A DNA stretch of 64,000 bases, from the NCBI RefSeq assembly GCF_003185655.1, contig NZ_QHJQ01000013.1, positions 21,006 to 85,005 of the forward strand, read 5' to 3'. Positions 1 to 8,769 of this stretch are shown here, piece by piece. The DNA comes from Coraliomargarita sinensis. Its GTDB lineage: Bacteria; Verrucomicrobiota; Verrucomicrobiia; Opitutales; Coraliomargaritaceae. How positions within the stretch are numbered: the stretch's first letter is position 1; each line of letters begins with the position of its first letter. The translations under genes and the position numbers were made by a program. The notes beneath the pieces are model-generated. The model did no database searches. It was not told the origin of the DNA and was given only the letters and a program-made list of their open reading frames with translations.

Positions 1-2
1 GC

Positions 3-488
3 CTGGAGGGTAAGAGAATCACCATACTCGGGGACATCCTTTTCAGCCGGGTGGCCCGCTCCAATATCTGGTGCCTGCAAAAACTCGGCGCCGAAGTCAC
101 GATCGCCGGTCCCAGCACCCTCGTGCCCAAAGAATTTGAAGCGCTCGGAGTCCACGTCTGCCACGATTTACAGGAAGCGCTGGAAGATGCCGACGCCGTC
201 ATGCTGCTGCGCATTCAGCACGAACGCCAGACTGCGACCCACTTCCCTTCCATCGGAGAATACACCAGCACCTTCGGGTTGAATAAACAACGTGCCAAGT
301 GGCTGAAACTGGGTGCGATTATCATGCACCCCGGCCCGATCAACCGTGGCGTGGAGATCGACTCCGAACTGGCTGACTCCGAGCAGTCCGTGGTGCTCCA
401 ACAAGTCACAAACGGCATCGTCGTCCGCATGGCGGTGCTGCATCTCTGCTATTGCGCTCACAACGGGAAATCCATTGAGCTGCCGTAA
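3..488 (+). CDS. pyrB: Aspartate carbamoyltransferase, C-terminal part (gene cut by window start)
   Basis: This enzyme condenses carbamoyl phosphate with aspartate, the first committed step of pyrimidine synthesis, in the cytoplasm. The window opens inside the gene: the frame is open from base 3 and 161 residues are visible, about the C-terminal half of a roughly 310-residue catalytic chain. GDILFSRVARSN matches the conserved ATCase linker before the aspartate domain, and MHPGPINRGVEI matches the conserved aspartate-binding loop. pyrC follows after 58 bp in the same direction, which supports the call. No regulatory pyrI is seen on this side. Nothing in the visible part suggests damage; the missing 5' end is only a window effect. 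Confidence 0.93.
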   Translation: MEGKRITILGDILFSRVARSNIWCLQKLGAEVTIAGPSTLVPKEFEALGVHVCHDLQEALEDADAVMLLRIQHERQTATHFPSIGEYTSTFGLNKQRAKWLKLGAIIMHPGPINRGVEIDSELADSEQSVVLQQVTNGIVVRMAVLHLCYCAHNGKSIELP

Positions 489-540
489 GGACAGAGGGGT
501 GATAACTGAATACTGAAGGACTGAAAAACCGGATTTACTA
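489..540. repeat. Degenerate CTGAA/GGACAGAG-type mini-repeat between pyrB and pyrC
   Basis: The pyrB-pyrC spacer holds low-complexity units (GGACAGAGG, GATAACTGAATACTGAAGG, ACTGAAAAACC). Similar units occur at 8,678-8,724 and 9,780-9,817. I infer a dispersed simple-repeat family that settles at gene ends; no function is evident. Confidence 0.45.
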
Positions 541-546
541 TTTCTT

Positions 547-1842
547 ATGAACGAAATTCTTTGGATTACAGGCGGCCGAATTATTGATCCCGCCAACAAA
601 CGCGACGAAACCGGGGACCTCTACTCCGTGGATGGCGTGCTGGTGGAGCAGCTCGATGACACCCAGAAAAAGGCCGCAACCAAAATCGATGCCAATGGAC
701 TGGTGGTCGCTCCCGGACTTGTCGATATCCATGTGCACTTCCGTGACCCCGGCCAGACGCACAAAGAGGATATCGCCAGTGGTTCACGATCCGCGGCCGC
801 AGGCGGCTTCACCACCGTGGTCTGCATGCCGAACACCAGCCCCGTCTGTGACAATGCCGGCACCATCCAGCGAATCATGGACAAGGTCGCACGCGAATCG
901 ATCATCAATATCTACCCGACCGGTTGCCTGACGATTGGGATGGATGGCGAACAACTCGCCCCCACCGGACAGTTGAAAAAAGCGGGTGTTGTCGCGGTGA
1001 CGGACGATGGCAAATGCGTGCAAAGCAATGAGATTATGCGCCGGGCAGTCGAATATGCCAAAATGCTGGATCTGCCGATCATGGACCACTGCCAGGATGC
1101 CAGCCTCACGCAGGGTGCGGTCATGAATGAGGGCGAGTGGTCTCTGCGACTAGGGCTGCGCGGATGGCCCAAAGCTGCTGAAGATATCATCGTCGCCCGA
1201 AATGTGATTCTGGCAGAACTCACGGGTGCCCATATCCACATGCAACACGTGAGCTCGGCCAACTCGGTCGATATCCTGCGACGCGCGATTGCGCGCGGGA
1301 TCTCCGTGAGCGGCGAAGCAAGCCCACACCATATCGAGTTTACGGATGCCGATCTGAAAGACTACAACACGGTTTACAAGATGAACCCGCCCCTGCGGAC
1401 CGATGCGGACAAGGAGGCCCTGATCGAAGGCCTTTGCGACGGTACCCTGGCCTGCATTGCCACGGATCACGCGCCCCATAGCCCCGACGAAAAGGACCGC
1501 GAATTCGATACCGCTCCGTTTGGCATCATCGGGTTGGAGAACTCCCTCGCGAGCAGCTTGGGCACGCTTTATCATAGCGGCCGGCTTTCCCTGAGCGAAG
1601 TGATTGCCCTGATGACGCACAAGGGCGCCGAACTCTGTAAGCTGGATGCCGGCACGCTCAGCGCCGGTGCGGATGCCGACATCTGCCTGTTCGATCCCGA
1701 CGAGGAATGGACGGTCGATCCGAAGCAATTTTTCAGCAAGTCCCGCAATTGCCCCTGGGAAGGACAAACGCTCAAAGGAAAAGTGAAGTCGACCTTTGTC
1801 GCCGGCACACAGGTCTATGACGGGACTTCTATCTCGGCATAA
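547..1842 (+). CDS. pyrC: Dihydroorotase
   Basis: This zinc amidohydrolase interconverts carbamoyl aspartate and dihydroorotate, the third step of UMP synthesis. The 431 residues are the usual length of a class I dihydroorotase. The metal-binding HxH lies in VDIHVHFRDPG (H62, H64). Further conserved blocks are MDHCQD, IHMQHVSS, GEASPHH, and the catalytic aspartate in ATDHAPHS (about D307). The ATG start sits 58 bp behind pyrB, so the two are probably one transcript. Class I DHOases often associate with ATCase, but that is family knowledge and cannot be seen here. No residue appears to be missing. Confidence 0.96.
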   Translation: MNEILWITGGRIIDPANKRDETGDLYSVDGVLVEQLDDTQKKAATKIDANGLVVAPGLVDIHVHFRDPGQTHKEDIASGSRSAAAGGFTTVVCMPNTSPVCDNAGTIQRIMDKVARESIINIYPTGCLTIGMDGEQLAPTGQLKKAGVVAVTDDGKCVQSNEIMRRAVEYAKMLDLPIMDHCQDASLTQGAVMNEGEWSLRLGLRGWPKAAEDIIVARNVILAELTGAHIHMQHVSSANSVDILRRAIARGISVSGEASPHHIEFTDADLKDYNTVYKMNPPLRTDADKEALIEGLCDGTLACIATDHAPHSPDEKDREFDTAPFGIIGLENSLASSLGTLYHSGRLSLSEVIALMTHKGAELCKLDAGTLSAGADADICLFDPDEEWTVDPKQFFSKSRNCPWEGQTLKGKVKSTFVAGTQVYDGTSISA

Positions 1843-1850
1843 GGAAAGAC

Positions 1851-2732
1851 ATGGACTCCCCGACACTCGATGCGCCCATCGTTATCGCATCACTTCTAAT
1901 TCTCGCAGTACTCATCAGTAGTGCGGTGCTCTGGATTCGTCAGGTTCAACGGCCGCGGGATTTGGTTCGTCCGGACATAGGTGTCGCCTCCTGGTCGATT
2001 GGCTGGGTGAATTTCGGTATTTTCCTCATCGCAATGGTGTTTGCGGTCGTTCTCGCTCAAAATATCGGACTGGCCCTTTTACTGGAACCGGGCATGGGCG
2101 TGCCGGAATTGACCCCCTGGCTGGCCGTCGTATCAGTTTTTTTACTACAGGGGCCGATGTTTGCCGTCTTCTACCTCGCCAGGCGCTTTTACCCGGGGCG
2201 ATACGCAGACCGCATCAGCAATGTGGAATACCCTCTGGTAGAATCTTTCAAGAAAGCACTGCCATTGTTTGTCATGTTCCTGCCGGTCATCTGGATCGCC
2301 ACATTGATCTGGTCCAGTATTTTGGGCGCACTGGAACGAGCAGGGATGATCGATGAATTCGAGCCGCAGGAATTGGTCACACTTTTCCAGAGCGGTGGTG
2401 ACTTGCTCGCCGTAGTCTTGCTCGTTTTCATGGCGGTTGTCGTCGCTCCGGTGGTCGAAGAAGTCATCTTCCGTGGTTGTATTTACCGCTTCCTGAAAAG
2501 TAAGACCACCATGCTCGGTGCTCAGGTGATGTCGGGGGCTATTTTTGCTCTGATGCATGGCAATCTGCTCTCGTTCGTCCCCCTGGTTATCGTCGGCGTT
2601 CTGCTTGCCCGGGTTTATGAAAAAACCGGAAGCTTGGCTGTCGCCATATGGTTCCACGCTTTTTTCAATGCATTCAGCCTGTGCATGCTCTTTATTACCG
2701 GAATGTCTGACAACATACCTCAAAGTTACTAG
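1851..2732 (+). CDS. CPBP-family (Abi/CAAX) intramembrane metalloprotease
   Basis: This is a multi-pass inner-membrane protein of 293 residues. Hydrophobic segments run along the whole chain and the C-terminal half holds the CPBP motifs: E203-E204-x3-R208 (in VVEEVIFRG), H236 (in ALMHGN) and H269 (in WFHAFFN). These are the proposed metal-binding and catalytic positions of CAAX-type prenyl-protein proteases and their bacterial relatives. The substrate is unknown. A good ribosome-binding site (AAGGAAAG) lies just upstream and overlaps the pyrC stop, so it is probably translated from the pyr transcript, although no functional link to pyrimidines is known to me. Confidence 0.85.
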   Translation: MDSPTLDAPIVIASLLILAVLISSAVLWIRQVQRPRDLVRPDIGVASWSIGWVNFGIFLIAMVFAVVLAQNIGLALLLEPGMGVPELTPWLAVVSVFLLQGPMFAVFYLARRFYPGRYADRISNVEYPLVESFKKALPLFVMFLPVIWIATLIWSSILGALERAGMIDEFEPQELVTLFQSGGDLLAVVLLVFMAVVVAPVVEEVIFRGCIYRFLKSKTTMLGAQVMSGAIFALMHGNLLSFVPLVIVGVLLARVYEKTGSLAVAIWFHAFFNAFSLCMLFITGMSDNIPQSY

Positions 2733-2852
2733 AAGATGTTTGAACTGTTTTGTTTCTGAAAACAGAGGGTTCAACCTGTGCGAACATGAGCTACATCTGT
2801 TAACCGGATTCCGGAAATGACCCACTCAGCGATAAATTAAAAACACTGCCGA

Positions 2853-3914
2853 ATGACTGACTCACACGACAACCTCCGCATTGGCGACAGCCGCCCGCTG
2901 CTGCCCCCGGCCATCCTGATTGAAGAGCTCCCGCTCAGCGAAAAAGCCCGCGAGGTAACGGACCGTGGACGGGCTGAGAGCGCTGCCATTCTTTCAGGTA
3001 AGGATGATCGCCTCTGCGTCATCGTCGGCCCCTGCTCGATCCACGACCCCGGCGCCGCACAGGAATATGCCAGCCGGCTGCAGCCGCTGCATGAAAAATA
3101 CAAAAACGATCTCCAAATCATCATGCGGGTCTACTTCGAAAAGCCACGCACGGTGGTCGGCTGGAAAGGACTGATCAACGACCCCTACCTGGACGGAAGT
3201 TTCGAGATCAACACGGGACTCCGCTACGGACGAAAACTGTTGCTGGATATTTGTGAGCTGGGCTTGCCCACGGGCGCCGAATTTCTCGACACCATCATCC
3301 CCCAATTCATTGCTGACGCCATTTCCTGGTCGGCCATTGGTGCCCGCACCACCGAGAGCCAGGTACACCGCGAACTGGCCTCCGGACTTTCCATGCCGGT
3401 CGGATTTAAAAACGGCACCGGCGGCAATGTGCAGATGGCGATCGATGCCGTGCGCTCGGCGCGCCAGCCTCACTGGTTCCCCTCGGTAACAAAACAAGGC
3501 GTGACCGCGATTTTTCAAACCACCGGAAATACGGACGCGCACGTCATCCTGCGCGGAGGCAGCCGGACCGGCCCGAACTATGAAGCCAAAGACATCGGAC
3601 AGGTGATTGAACTGCTTCAAAACCACGACCTTCCGCCGCACCTGATCGTCGACTGCAGCCATGGCAACAGCAACAAAGACTACACCCGGCAAGGCGAAGT
3701 CGCCCGAAACCTGGCCGGACAAATTGCATCCGGCCAGCGCGGTATTGCCGGATTAATGCTGGAGAGTCACCTCGTGGCCGGCCGGCAGGACTACGACCCG
3801 AAGGGCAATAATACCTACGGGCAAAGCATCACCGACGGCTGTATCGATTTTGAAGCGACCGAGGTAATTCTCGGGGAGCTGGCGGAGGCCGTCCAGCAGC
3901 GGCGAAATGCCTAG
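2853..3914 (+). CDS. 3-deoxy-7-phosphoheptulonate (DAHP) synthase, class I
   Basis: The product condenses phosphoenolpyruvate with erythrose 4-phosphate, the entry step of the shikimate pathway. The 353 residues match the AroF/AroG/AroH type. Visible signatures are VGPCSIHDP, MRVYFEKPRTVVGWKGLINDP (PEP and metal binding), GARTTESQVHRELASGLSMPVGFKNGT, and the C-terminal SHGNSNKDY and SITDGCIDF blocks. Which aromatic amino acid inhibits it cannot be read reliably, so I give no F/G/H letter. It stands alone, with rlmN convergent downstream after only 31 bp. Confidence 0.93.
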   Translation: MTDSHDNLRIGDSRPLLPPAILIEELPLSEKAREVTDRGRAESAAILSGKDDRLCVIVGPCSIHDPGAAQEYASRLQPLHEKYKNDLQIIMRVYFEKPRTVVGWKGLINDPYLDGSFEINTGLRYGRKLLLDICELGLPTGAEFLDTIIPQFIADAISWSAIGARTTESQVHRELASGLSMPVGFKNGTGGNVQMAIDAVRSARQPHWFPSVTKQGVTAIFQTTGNTDAHVILRGGSRTGPNYEAKDIGQVIELLQNHDLPPHLIVDCSHGNSNKDYTRQGEVARNLAGQIASGQRGIAGLMLESHLVAGRQDYDPKGNNTYGQSITDGCIDFEATEVILGELAEAVQQRRNA

Positions 3915-3945
3915 TCCGACACGAACCGCCTAAACCAACTTCGCT

Positions 3946-5127
3946 CTACGAGCTACGATGCTTGGAGAGGCGGGACTCCAACACCGCACGCGGCTTTCGT
4001 ACTGCTTTCAACTGACCGCAACCGGCGGCCACATCGATACCGCGTCGCTGACGCACGGTGCTGGGTAAGCCGGATTCCTGAATAATTTGTTGAAATGCAC
4101 GAACGTCTGTTTCGTTGGGGGCCTGGCCTTCGAAGCCGTCCGTCGGATTAAGTGGGATCAAATTGACGTGCGCATCCATACCCTTGAGAAGACCGGCCAG
4201 CTTGTGCGCATGTTCGCGACTGTCATTGACCCCACCGATCAAGGTCCAGGCAAAGAAAACACGTGCCCGCTTAATCGCGGAATATTCCCGGCAGGCCTCC
4301 AACAAATCAGACAAAGGCCATTTTTTGTTTACGGGCACTAACTGTCCTCTCTCCTCGTCATCCGCTCCGTGCAAGCTCACCGCGAGTGAGTAACGCTTGG
4401 GATGACGCGCCAGTTTGAGGATACCGGGAATGTGCCCGACCGTACTGATCGCCACTCTCGCCGGACCGATATTGAGACCACGGGTATCGGTCAAAACATC
4501 CAAGGCATCCATGACGGCATCAAAGTTGGCCATCGGTTCACCCATGCCCATCATTACAATATTCCGGAGCCGTTCGCCATGCCTTTCCCTCAGGGCCCGC
4601 TCGACGTGGTGAGCCTGTGCCACGATTTCTCCCGCGCTCAAATTTCGGGAAAAACCCATTTGTCCTGTCGCACAAAAGACACAGCCCATGGCACATCCAA
4701 CCTGACTGCTCAGGCAGGCCGTGTAACGTCCCGGAAAACCCATTCGTACCGACTCGACCTCGGTCTTGTCGCCCAGACGAAGCAGATACTTTTGAGTGAA
4801 TCCGTCACTGCTGGGTGTGGCGTCGATTTCGTGGATATCACAGAATCCCGGGGCACGCTCGCCCTCCAACCAATTCCGCACTGGTGGCAAAATTCCCTCC
4901 AAAGACGTAATATCACTTCGAAGCAAGCGACGTTGAACTGCATTAAAAACGGGGCGCGCATGAACCGGATTGACCCCCGACTTCTCCAGGAGCTTCTCCA
5001 AATCCGCGTAGGTGCAGCCTTCTAATACGTCTTTCATCCTGTGTGGTTGCCGAAAATCGATAAAACGGTCAATACCGGGCAAGCTGAACCACTCAAATTT
5101 AGCTTTGCCATGGGGAGGCAGTTTCAC
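3946..5127 (-). CDS. rlmN: Dual-specificity 23S rRNA A2503 / tRNA A37 C2-methyltransferase
   Basis: This radical-SAM enzyme methylates C2 of A2503 in 23S rRNA and of A37 in some tRNAs. The 393 residues carry the CX3CX2C iron-sulfur motif as C145, C149 and C152 (in GCAMGCVFCATGQMGF). It also has the two catalytic cysteines expected of RlmN: C138 in TACLSSQVG and C370 in the C-terminal RRGIDVAAGCGQL. The VVMMGMGEP-like block (NIVMMGMGEPMANFD) and ISTVGHIPGI are also present. The C-terminal AAGCGQL favours RlmN over the resistance enzyme Cfr. The gene is divergent from the small lipoprotein gene at 5,180, with 52 bp between them. Confidence 0.95.
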   Translation of the reverse strand: MKLPPHGKAKFEWFSLPGIDRFIDFRQPHRMKDVLEGCTYADLEKLLEKSGVNPVHARPVFNAVQRRLLRSDITSLEGILPPVRNWLEGERAPGFCDIHEIDATPSSDGFTQKYLLRLGDKTEVESVRMGFPGRYTACLSSQVGCAMGCVFCATGQMGFSRNLSAGEIVAQAHHVERALRERHGERLRNIVMMGMGEPMANFDAVMDALDVLTDTRGLNIGPARVAISTVGHIPGILKLARHPKRYSLAVSLHGADDEERGQLVPVNKKWPLSDLLEACREYSAIKRARVFFAWTLIGGVNDSREHAHKLAGLLKGMDAHVNLIPLNPTDGFEGQAPNETDVRAFQQIIQESGLPSTVRQRRGIDVAAGCGQLKAVRKPRAVLESRLSKHRSS

Positions 5128-5179
5128 CCATAGTAACGATGTCTTAATAATGACATATCACCCTAAATGAAGGATTATC

Positions 5180-5344
5180 ATGAATACACTACTGAAACTG
5201 ACACTCAGCACACTGCTCTTCTTCAGCCTTTGCTTCGCAACCGGCTGTGAAAAAAGCGCCAGCGACAAAGCTGAAGATGCTGTCGAAGATGCCGCGGATG
5301 CAGTCGAAGATGCTGCGGACAACATGCAAGACGCAGTCAACTAG
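5180..5344 (+). CDS. Very small putative lipoprotein (54 aa)
   Basis: This gene encodes a hydrophobic N-terminus (MNTLLKLTLSTLLFFSLCFA) followed by a lipobox-like TGC. The mature peptide would be only about 30 residues, acidic and alanine-rich, with a repeated DAVEDAAD/AVEDAADN heptad that should form an amphipathic helix. An AAGGA ribosome-binding site is 5 bp upstream of the ATG and a strong terminator lies 22 bp after the stop, so it looks like a complete single-gene unit. It resembles the small cell-envelope entericidin-type or YMGG-less lipoproteins seen in many Gram-negatives, but no precise family can be named. Confidence 0.72.
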   Translation: MNTLLKLTLSTLLFFSLCFATGCEKSASDKAEDAVEDAADAVEDAADNMQDAVN

Positions 5345-5365
5345 ACATATCGCTCTTATAACAAG

Positions 5366-5395
5366 AAGCGCTTCTCCTCGGGGAAGCGCTTTTTT
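5366..5395 (+). terminator. Rho-independent terminator
   Basis: A perfect 9-bp stem (AAGCGCTTC at 5,366-5,374, GAAGCGCTT at 5,383-5,391) with an 8-base loop runs into a T tract ending at 5,395. It terminates the small lipoprotein gene. Confidence 0.9.
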
Positions 5396-5512
5396 ATGCC
5401 CGGACTGAGTATACGAGAACTTTTCTGCCTCTCACAATTTTTCTCTGCCGTTCGCAGGGCTAGGCGCTTACCGGCAGCTAACCCCTAAATGCGCGCTCTG
5501 TTGAAGCCGTCA

Positions 5513-7183
5513 TCACCCCTTCCGGTCATCCAACTCTCTGCTTTCGGCCAGCGGCACTTTGACCCAGAAGGTGGTACCTACGCTCTTTTCACTTTCGAAT
5601 GCAATTGTTCCGTTCAGTATCTGCACCGAACGTTTTACTATGGCGAGCCCGACTCCCGCCCCCTCAAAATGACGACTTGGGCTCGTATCTTCCTGGGTAA
5701 ACGTTTCAAAAAGCTGGGATTGAAACGCTTCATCAATGCCCACTCCGGTGTCCGTACATTGGAAGCAAAGCTCATGGTTTTTCCTGTATAACCTGAATGT
5801 TATGGTCCCTTCGTTCGTGAACTTCACCGCATTCAGAACAAGATGCCACAAAATCTGACGAAGGTACTGTTTACTGCTGTATATTTCCGCATCTTCACCG
5901 GGGATTTTTTCGACCCGCAGCTTGAGCTTCTTTTTTTCGATTTCCGGAACCATGGGTGCGATGACTTCATCCAGCAAATCGTTGGCATTAAATGATTCAC
6001 TGGGAGGTGGCCCCTGATTAATCGCATCTTCGCTCAGAAACAATACATCGGAAATCAATTCGGTCAGCGCGTGTGCTGATTTCGAAATCGTGCTCACGCT
6101 TTCTTTGGTAAAGCTCTCTTCAGTTGTCTCACCTACCAGTTCCGAAAGGCCGAGGATTGCGTTCAACGGTGTGCGGATTTCGTGGCTCATATTCGAGTAA
6201 AAGCGCTCTTTCACCAGTTGGACGGACTGCTCGATTTCACGTGCTTCATTGGCCCGTTTCAAATAAAGGCACAGCGATATCAGTAGCAGCACGGTAAGCA
6301 GACATAACACAGCACAAACCACGTAGATGAGCCCACGGGACGGTGCGTGTTGCGGCCAACCATCCTTGGGCGCAATCGCCATTTCCCACGAGCCATGAAA
6401 GAAAGGGACGGGATAAAGAACCGCTCCGGAATAAAAGAGATCCCTATCCCCCAGAAAAACCGCCCCATTCGCCCCCAAACCATCTTTGCCGCGCAGAGCG
6501 ATTTCCAGATTTGAACTATCCAGCGGCAGATCCGCCTGTTCATAAATTGATTCCACCCGAATCGGAGTTGAGATAATCCCCCAAAAATCCTCGGCTTCAA
6601 ACCTCCCGTTCGTGGTAAACACCGGAAAACGTCCGATGATCGCCTCCCCACCCTGAACCAACTCAACCGGTCCGGCGATGATGGGCTGCTTCGTCTTTTC
6701 TATTTGTCGGATAGCATCGATCTGCTCCGGTAAATCTTCATAGCTCATATTCAGTACGGCTTCGTTCCCCTCCAATGGATAAACGAATCGATTCACTAAA
6801 TCGGGAGCTGCGGCGATGTTCACCAGCCCGGGAATCGCATCAAACATGCGCGCACAGATTTCTGCATATTCCTCCTGAGTGATATCGTCCTCGAATCCGA
6901 TATAACTGGCCAAGCCGGAAACTAGAAAAAAAGACGAGTTGACCTCGGCTTCCAACCGGGAAGCAATCAGGGCCGCCTCTTGAAAAACGACGGCGCGCAC
7001 CTCCTGTAAATAGTGCCTGTAAGTGGTCCGCTCCGTCGTATGCGCAAAGAGACCGAAAATCAGACAAATCACCAGCGCAACCGCAGCAATCGATCCGCAA
7101 CTGGGATTAAGTAGACGGCTGCGATCAATAATGGGATCAAGCTGTCCCTCAAGGCCTTTGTTTTGTGTGCTCTTGAGAGACAT
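5513..7183 (-). CDS. CHASE-domain sensor histidine kinase
   Basis: This is an inner-membrane sensor kinase of 556 residues. A first membrane segment (about residues 30-50) and a second one (about 285-310) bracket a periplasmic domain of the CHASE type. The cytoplasmic part has a HisKA box with phospho-acceptor H334 (SNMSHEIRTPLNAILG), then a HATPase_c domain with N box (LVLNAVKFTNEG), G1 (DTGVGID) and G2 (GAGVGLAIVKR). There is no receiver domain and no response-regulator gene beside it, so it is an orphan kinase in this window. The downstream partner and the ligand are unknown. It follows the glycine-zipper lipoprotein gene by 11 bp and is probably co-transcribed with it. Confidence 0.9.
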   Translation of the reverse strand: MSLKSTQNKGLEGQLDPIIDRSRLLNPSCGSIAAVALVICLIFGLFAHTTERTTYRHYLQEVRAVVFQEAALIASRLEAEVNSSFFLVSGLASYIGFEDDITQEEYAEICARMFDAIPGLVNIAAAPDLVNRFVYPLEGNEAVLNMSYEDLPEQIDAIRQIEKTKQPIIAGPVELVQGGEAIIGRFPVFTTNGRFEAEDFWGIISTPIRVESIYEQADLPLDSSNLEIALRGKDGLGANGAVFLGDRDLFYSGAVLYPVPFFHGSWEMAIAPKDGWPQHAPSRGLIYVVCAVLCLLTVLLLISLCLYLKRANEAREIEQSVQLVKERFYSNMSHEIRTPLNAILGLSELVGETTEESFTKESVSTISKSAHALTELISDVLFLSEDAINQGPPPSESFNANDLLDEVIAPMVPEIEKKKLKLRVEKIPGEDAEIYSSKQYLRQILWHLVLNAVKFTNEGTITFRLYRKNHELCFQCTDTGVGIDEAFQSQLFETFTQEDTSPSRHFEGAGVGLAIVKRSVQILNGTIAFESEKSVGTTFWVKVPLAESRELDDRKG

Positions 7184-7194
7184 ATGACAGGACT

Positions 7195-7746
7195 TTAGTA
7201 CTGACCGTTCTCGCGCGCCTCTAGTTCTTCCAGTTCACGCTGCGCTTCGGCAATACGGGCCTGTGCCTCTTGAATACGGCGTGCACGCTCTTGGGATTCT
7301 TCAAAAGCCTTCTTTTTCGCAGCCAACTCGGCTTCAACCCGTGCCGCCTCACGCTCGGCTGCGGCGACATCCGAGTCGGTCGCAGTACTGGCAATCGCAT
7401 CCTGGGCGCGCTGTTTCTCCAAGGTCTCAATTTCTTTCTCCAATTTTTGCTGCTCCAGGACTTCCTGTTCGTATTCATACTGGCGTTGTGCCTCAGCTGC
7501 CTCCAGCGCCTCCTTGCGCTTATCATACTGGCTACCAGCCATGCCGCCTAGTATACCGCCAATAATGGCACCGGCCACGACGTTGGTATCACTTCCATCG
7601 CCCATGTTATTGCCCGCGACCCCGCCGGCGATCGCGCCCAGCACCGCCCCGGTATTTCGGCCGGTATTCCCCGAGCTGGTAGTCGTCTGACAGCCACTGA
7701 AAAACAAGATACAGGAGAGAATCGCAAAGGGTAGTAATTTTTGCAT
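7195..7746 (-). CDS. Glycine-zipper lipoprotein with long coiled-coil tail
   Basis: I place the start at 7,746 because the reading then begins with a clean lipoprotein signal (MQKLLPFAILSCILFFSGC); the frame is open 78 bp further upstream but without a plausible signal. After the lipobox FSGC come two glycine-zipper segments (NTGAVLGAIAGGVAGNNMG and NVVAGAIIGGILGGMAG), typical of YMGG/Rick_17kDa-like outer-membrane proteins. The remaining ~110 residues are a charged coiled coil rich in E, A, Q and R. It is likely anchored in the outer membrane. It lies upstream of the histidine kinase gene and divergent from the channel/vWA operon, sharing an 87-bp promoter region. Confidence 0.78.
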   Translation of the reverse strand: MQKLLPFAILSCILFFSGCQTTTSSGNTGRNTGAVLGAIAGGVAGNNMGDGSDTNVVAGAIIGGILGGMAGSQYDKRKEALEAAEAQRQYEYEQEVLEQQKLEKEIETLEKQRAQDAIASTATDSDVAAAEREAARVEAELAAKKKAFEESQERARRIQEAQARIAEAQRELEELEARENGQY

Positions 7747-7833
7747 AATAGTATCAATAAGTGGCCTTGCAGAAATTGCAATGCGTAGAATAATCAGATC
7801 TCCGCCAGATTTATTGAGTTCCAAAATTTTCCT

Positions 7834-8769
7834 ATGAGCTTACGAAACCCCGAACGCGGCCTACTTTCAGTCAAAGGCCTGATCTTTTCCATGGGCCTGA
7901 TCGCCTCATTTATCTTCGTCGGTACGATTTACGGGCTGGTCATTCGCCCGGAAGCGAACAAGGCGGCCCTGGCGACCAGCTACGGGGTCGATGCCGGCAC
8001 CTCCTTATCCAGTTTCTTCGTTATCCTGAAGGACTACGAGCAGCAGATCTGCCTCTCTCTCTTTCTCTGGGGGATCATGATCCTGGTTTATAAATTTATC
8101 CTGTTGCAAGGTGAAATCAAGGTGGTCAACGAATACGAACCGGACATACTCGAGGAAGCCGAAACCGAAAGCTCACCGGGTGGCCGCAGCATCACCCGCG
8201 AGGAGGCAAAGGCCATTGCCTCCAAAGTCGACGACGACAGCCGCAAGCCGGAGTTTCACAACAAATTACTCCCCTATGTGGTGGCACGTGGACTGGAGCG
8301 CTACCACATCACCGGAAGTGTCCCGGAAGCCACCGAAACCATGATGGGCCGTATTGAAGTCGCTTCCGAACAGCAGGAAAGTGAACTCTCCATGCTGCGC
8401 TATCTGGTTTGGGCCATTCCCTCCATCGGCTTCATCGGCACCGTACGGGGAATTGGCGTCGCCCTGCGCCGGGCGGACGAAGCGCTGCAGGGTGATATCT
8501 CGGGTGTGACTTCGGCTCTGGGGGTGGCTTTCAACTCCACTCTCGTCGCGCTCATCATCAGTATCATGCTCATGCTCCTCATCCATCTGCTACAAAGCAG
8601 TCAGGAGGGGCTTATCCTGCGCTTGCAGACCTTCTGCCGCGAACAGATTCTCGATAAATTGTTCGAGCAGAGCTCGGAAGACAGGAGGCAGAAGTCAGAA
8701 GACAGAGGTCAGAGGACTGGGATCAAGCCCGCTGAACTGACTGCGCCACCGGAAGAAGAGGGATCATGA
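7834..8769 (+). CDS. MotA/TolQ/ExbB-family proton channel protein
   Basis: This 311-residue inner-membrane protein has hydrophobic segments at about residues 14-37 and 70-93, and a MotA/ExbB core at about 190-260. The signature LRYLVWAIPSIGFIGTVRGIG followed by the amphipathic ALRRADEALQGDISGVTSALGVAFNST and a last membrane helix is the classical ExbB/TolQ/MotA pattern. It should form the ring of a stator-like motor. It overlaps the next gene by 4 bp (ATGA), so the two are translationally coupled. The last ~40 residues (SSEDRRQKSEDRGQRTG) are encoded by an inserted simple repeat and are probably not part of the ancestral protein. The partner B-subunit role is likely filled by the two vWA proteins downstream. 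Confidence 0.85.
   Translation: MSLRNPERGLLSVKGLIFSMGLIASFIFVGTIYGLVIRPEANKAALATSYGVDAGTSLSSFFVILKDYEQQICLSLFLWGIMILVYKFILLQGEIKVVNEYEPDILEEAETESSPGGRSITREEAKAIASKVDDDSRKPEFHNKLLPYVVARGLERYHITGSVPEATETMMGRIEVASEQQESELSMLRYLVWAIPSIGFIGTVRGIGVALRRADEALQGDISGVTSALGVAFNSTLVALIISIMLMLLIHLLQSSQEGLILRLQTFCREQILDKLFEQSSEDRRQKSEDRGQRTGIKPAELTAPPEEEGS
8678..8724. repeat. GAAGACAGAGGTCAG-type repeat inside the channel gene
   Basis: At least three degenerate copies of a 14-15 bp unit (GAAGACAGGAGGCA, GAAGTCAGAAGACAGAGG, TCAGAGGACTGG) lie in frame at the 3' end of the channel gene. Related purine-rich units occur at 489-540 and 9,780-9,817. The reading frame is kept through the repeat. Confidence 0.6.
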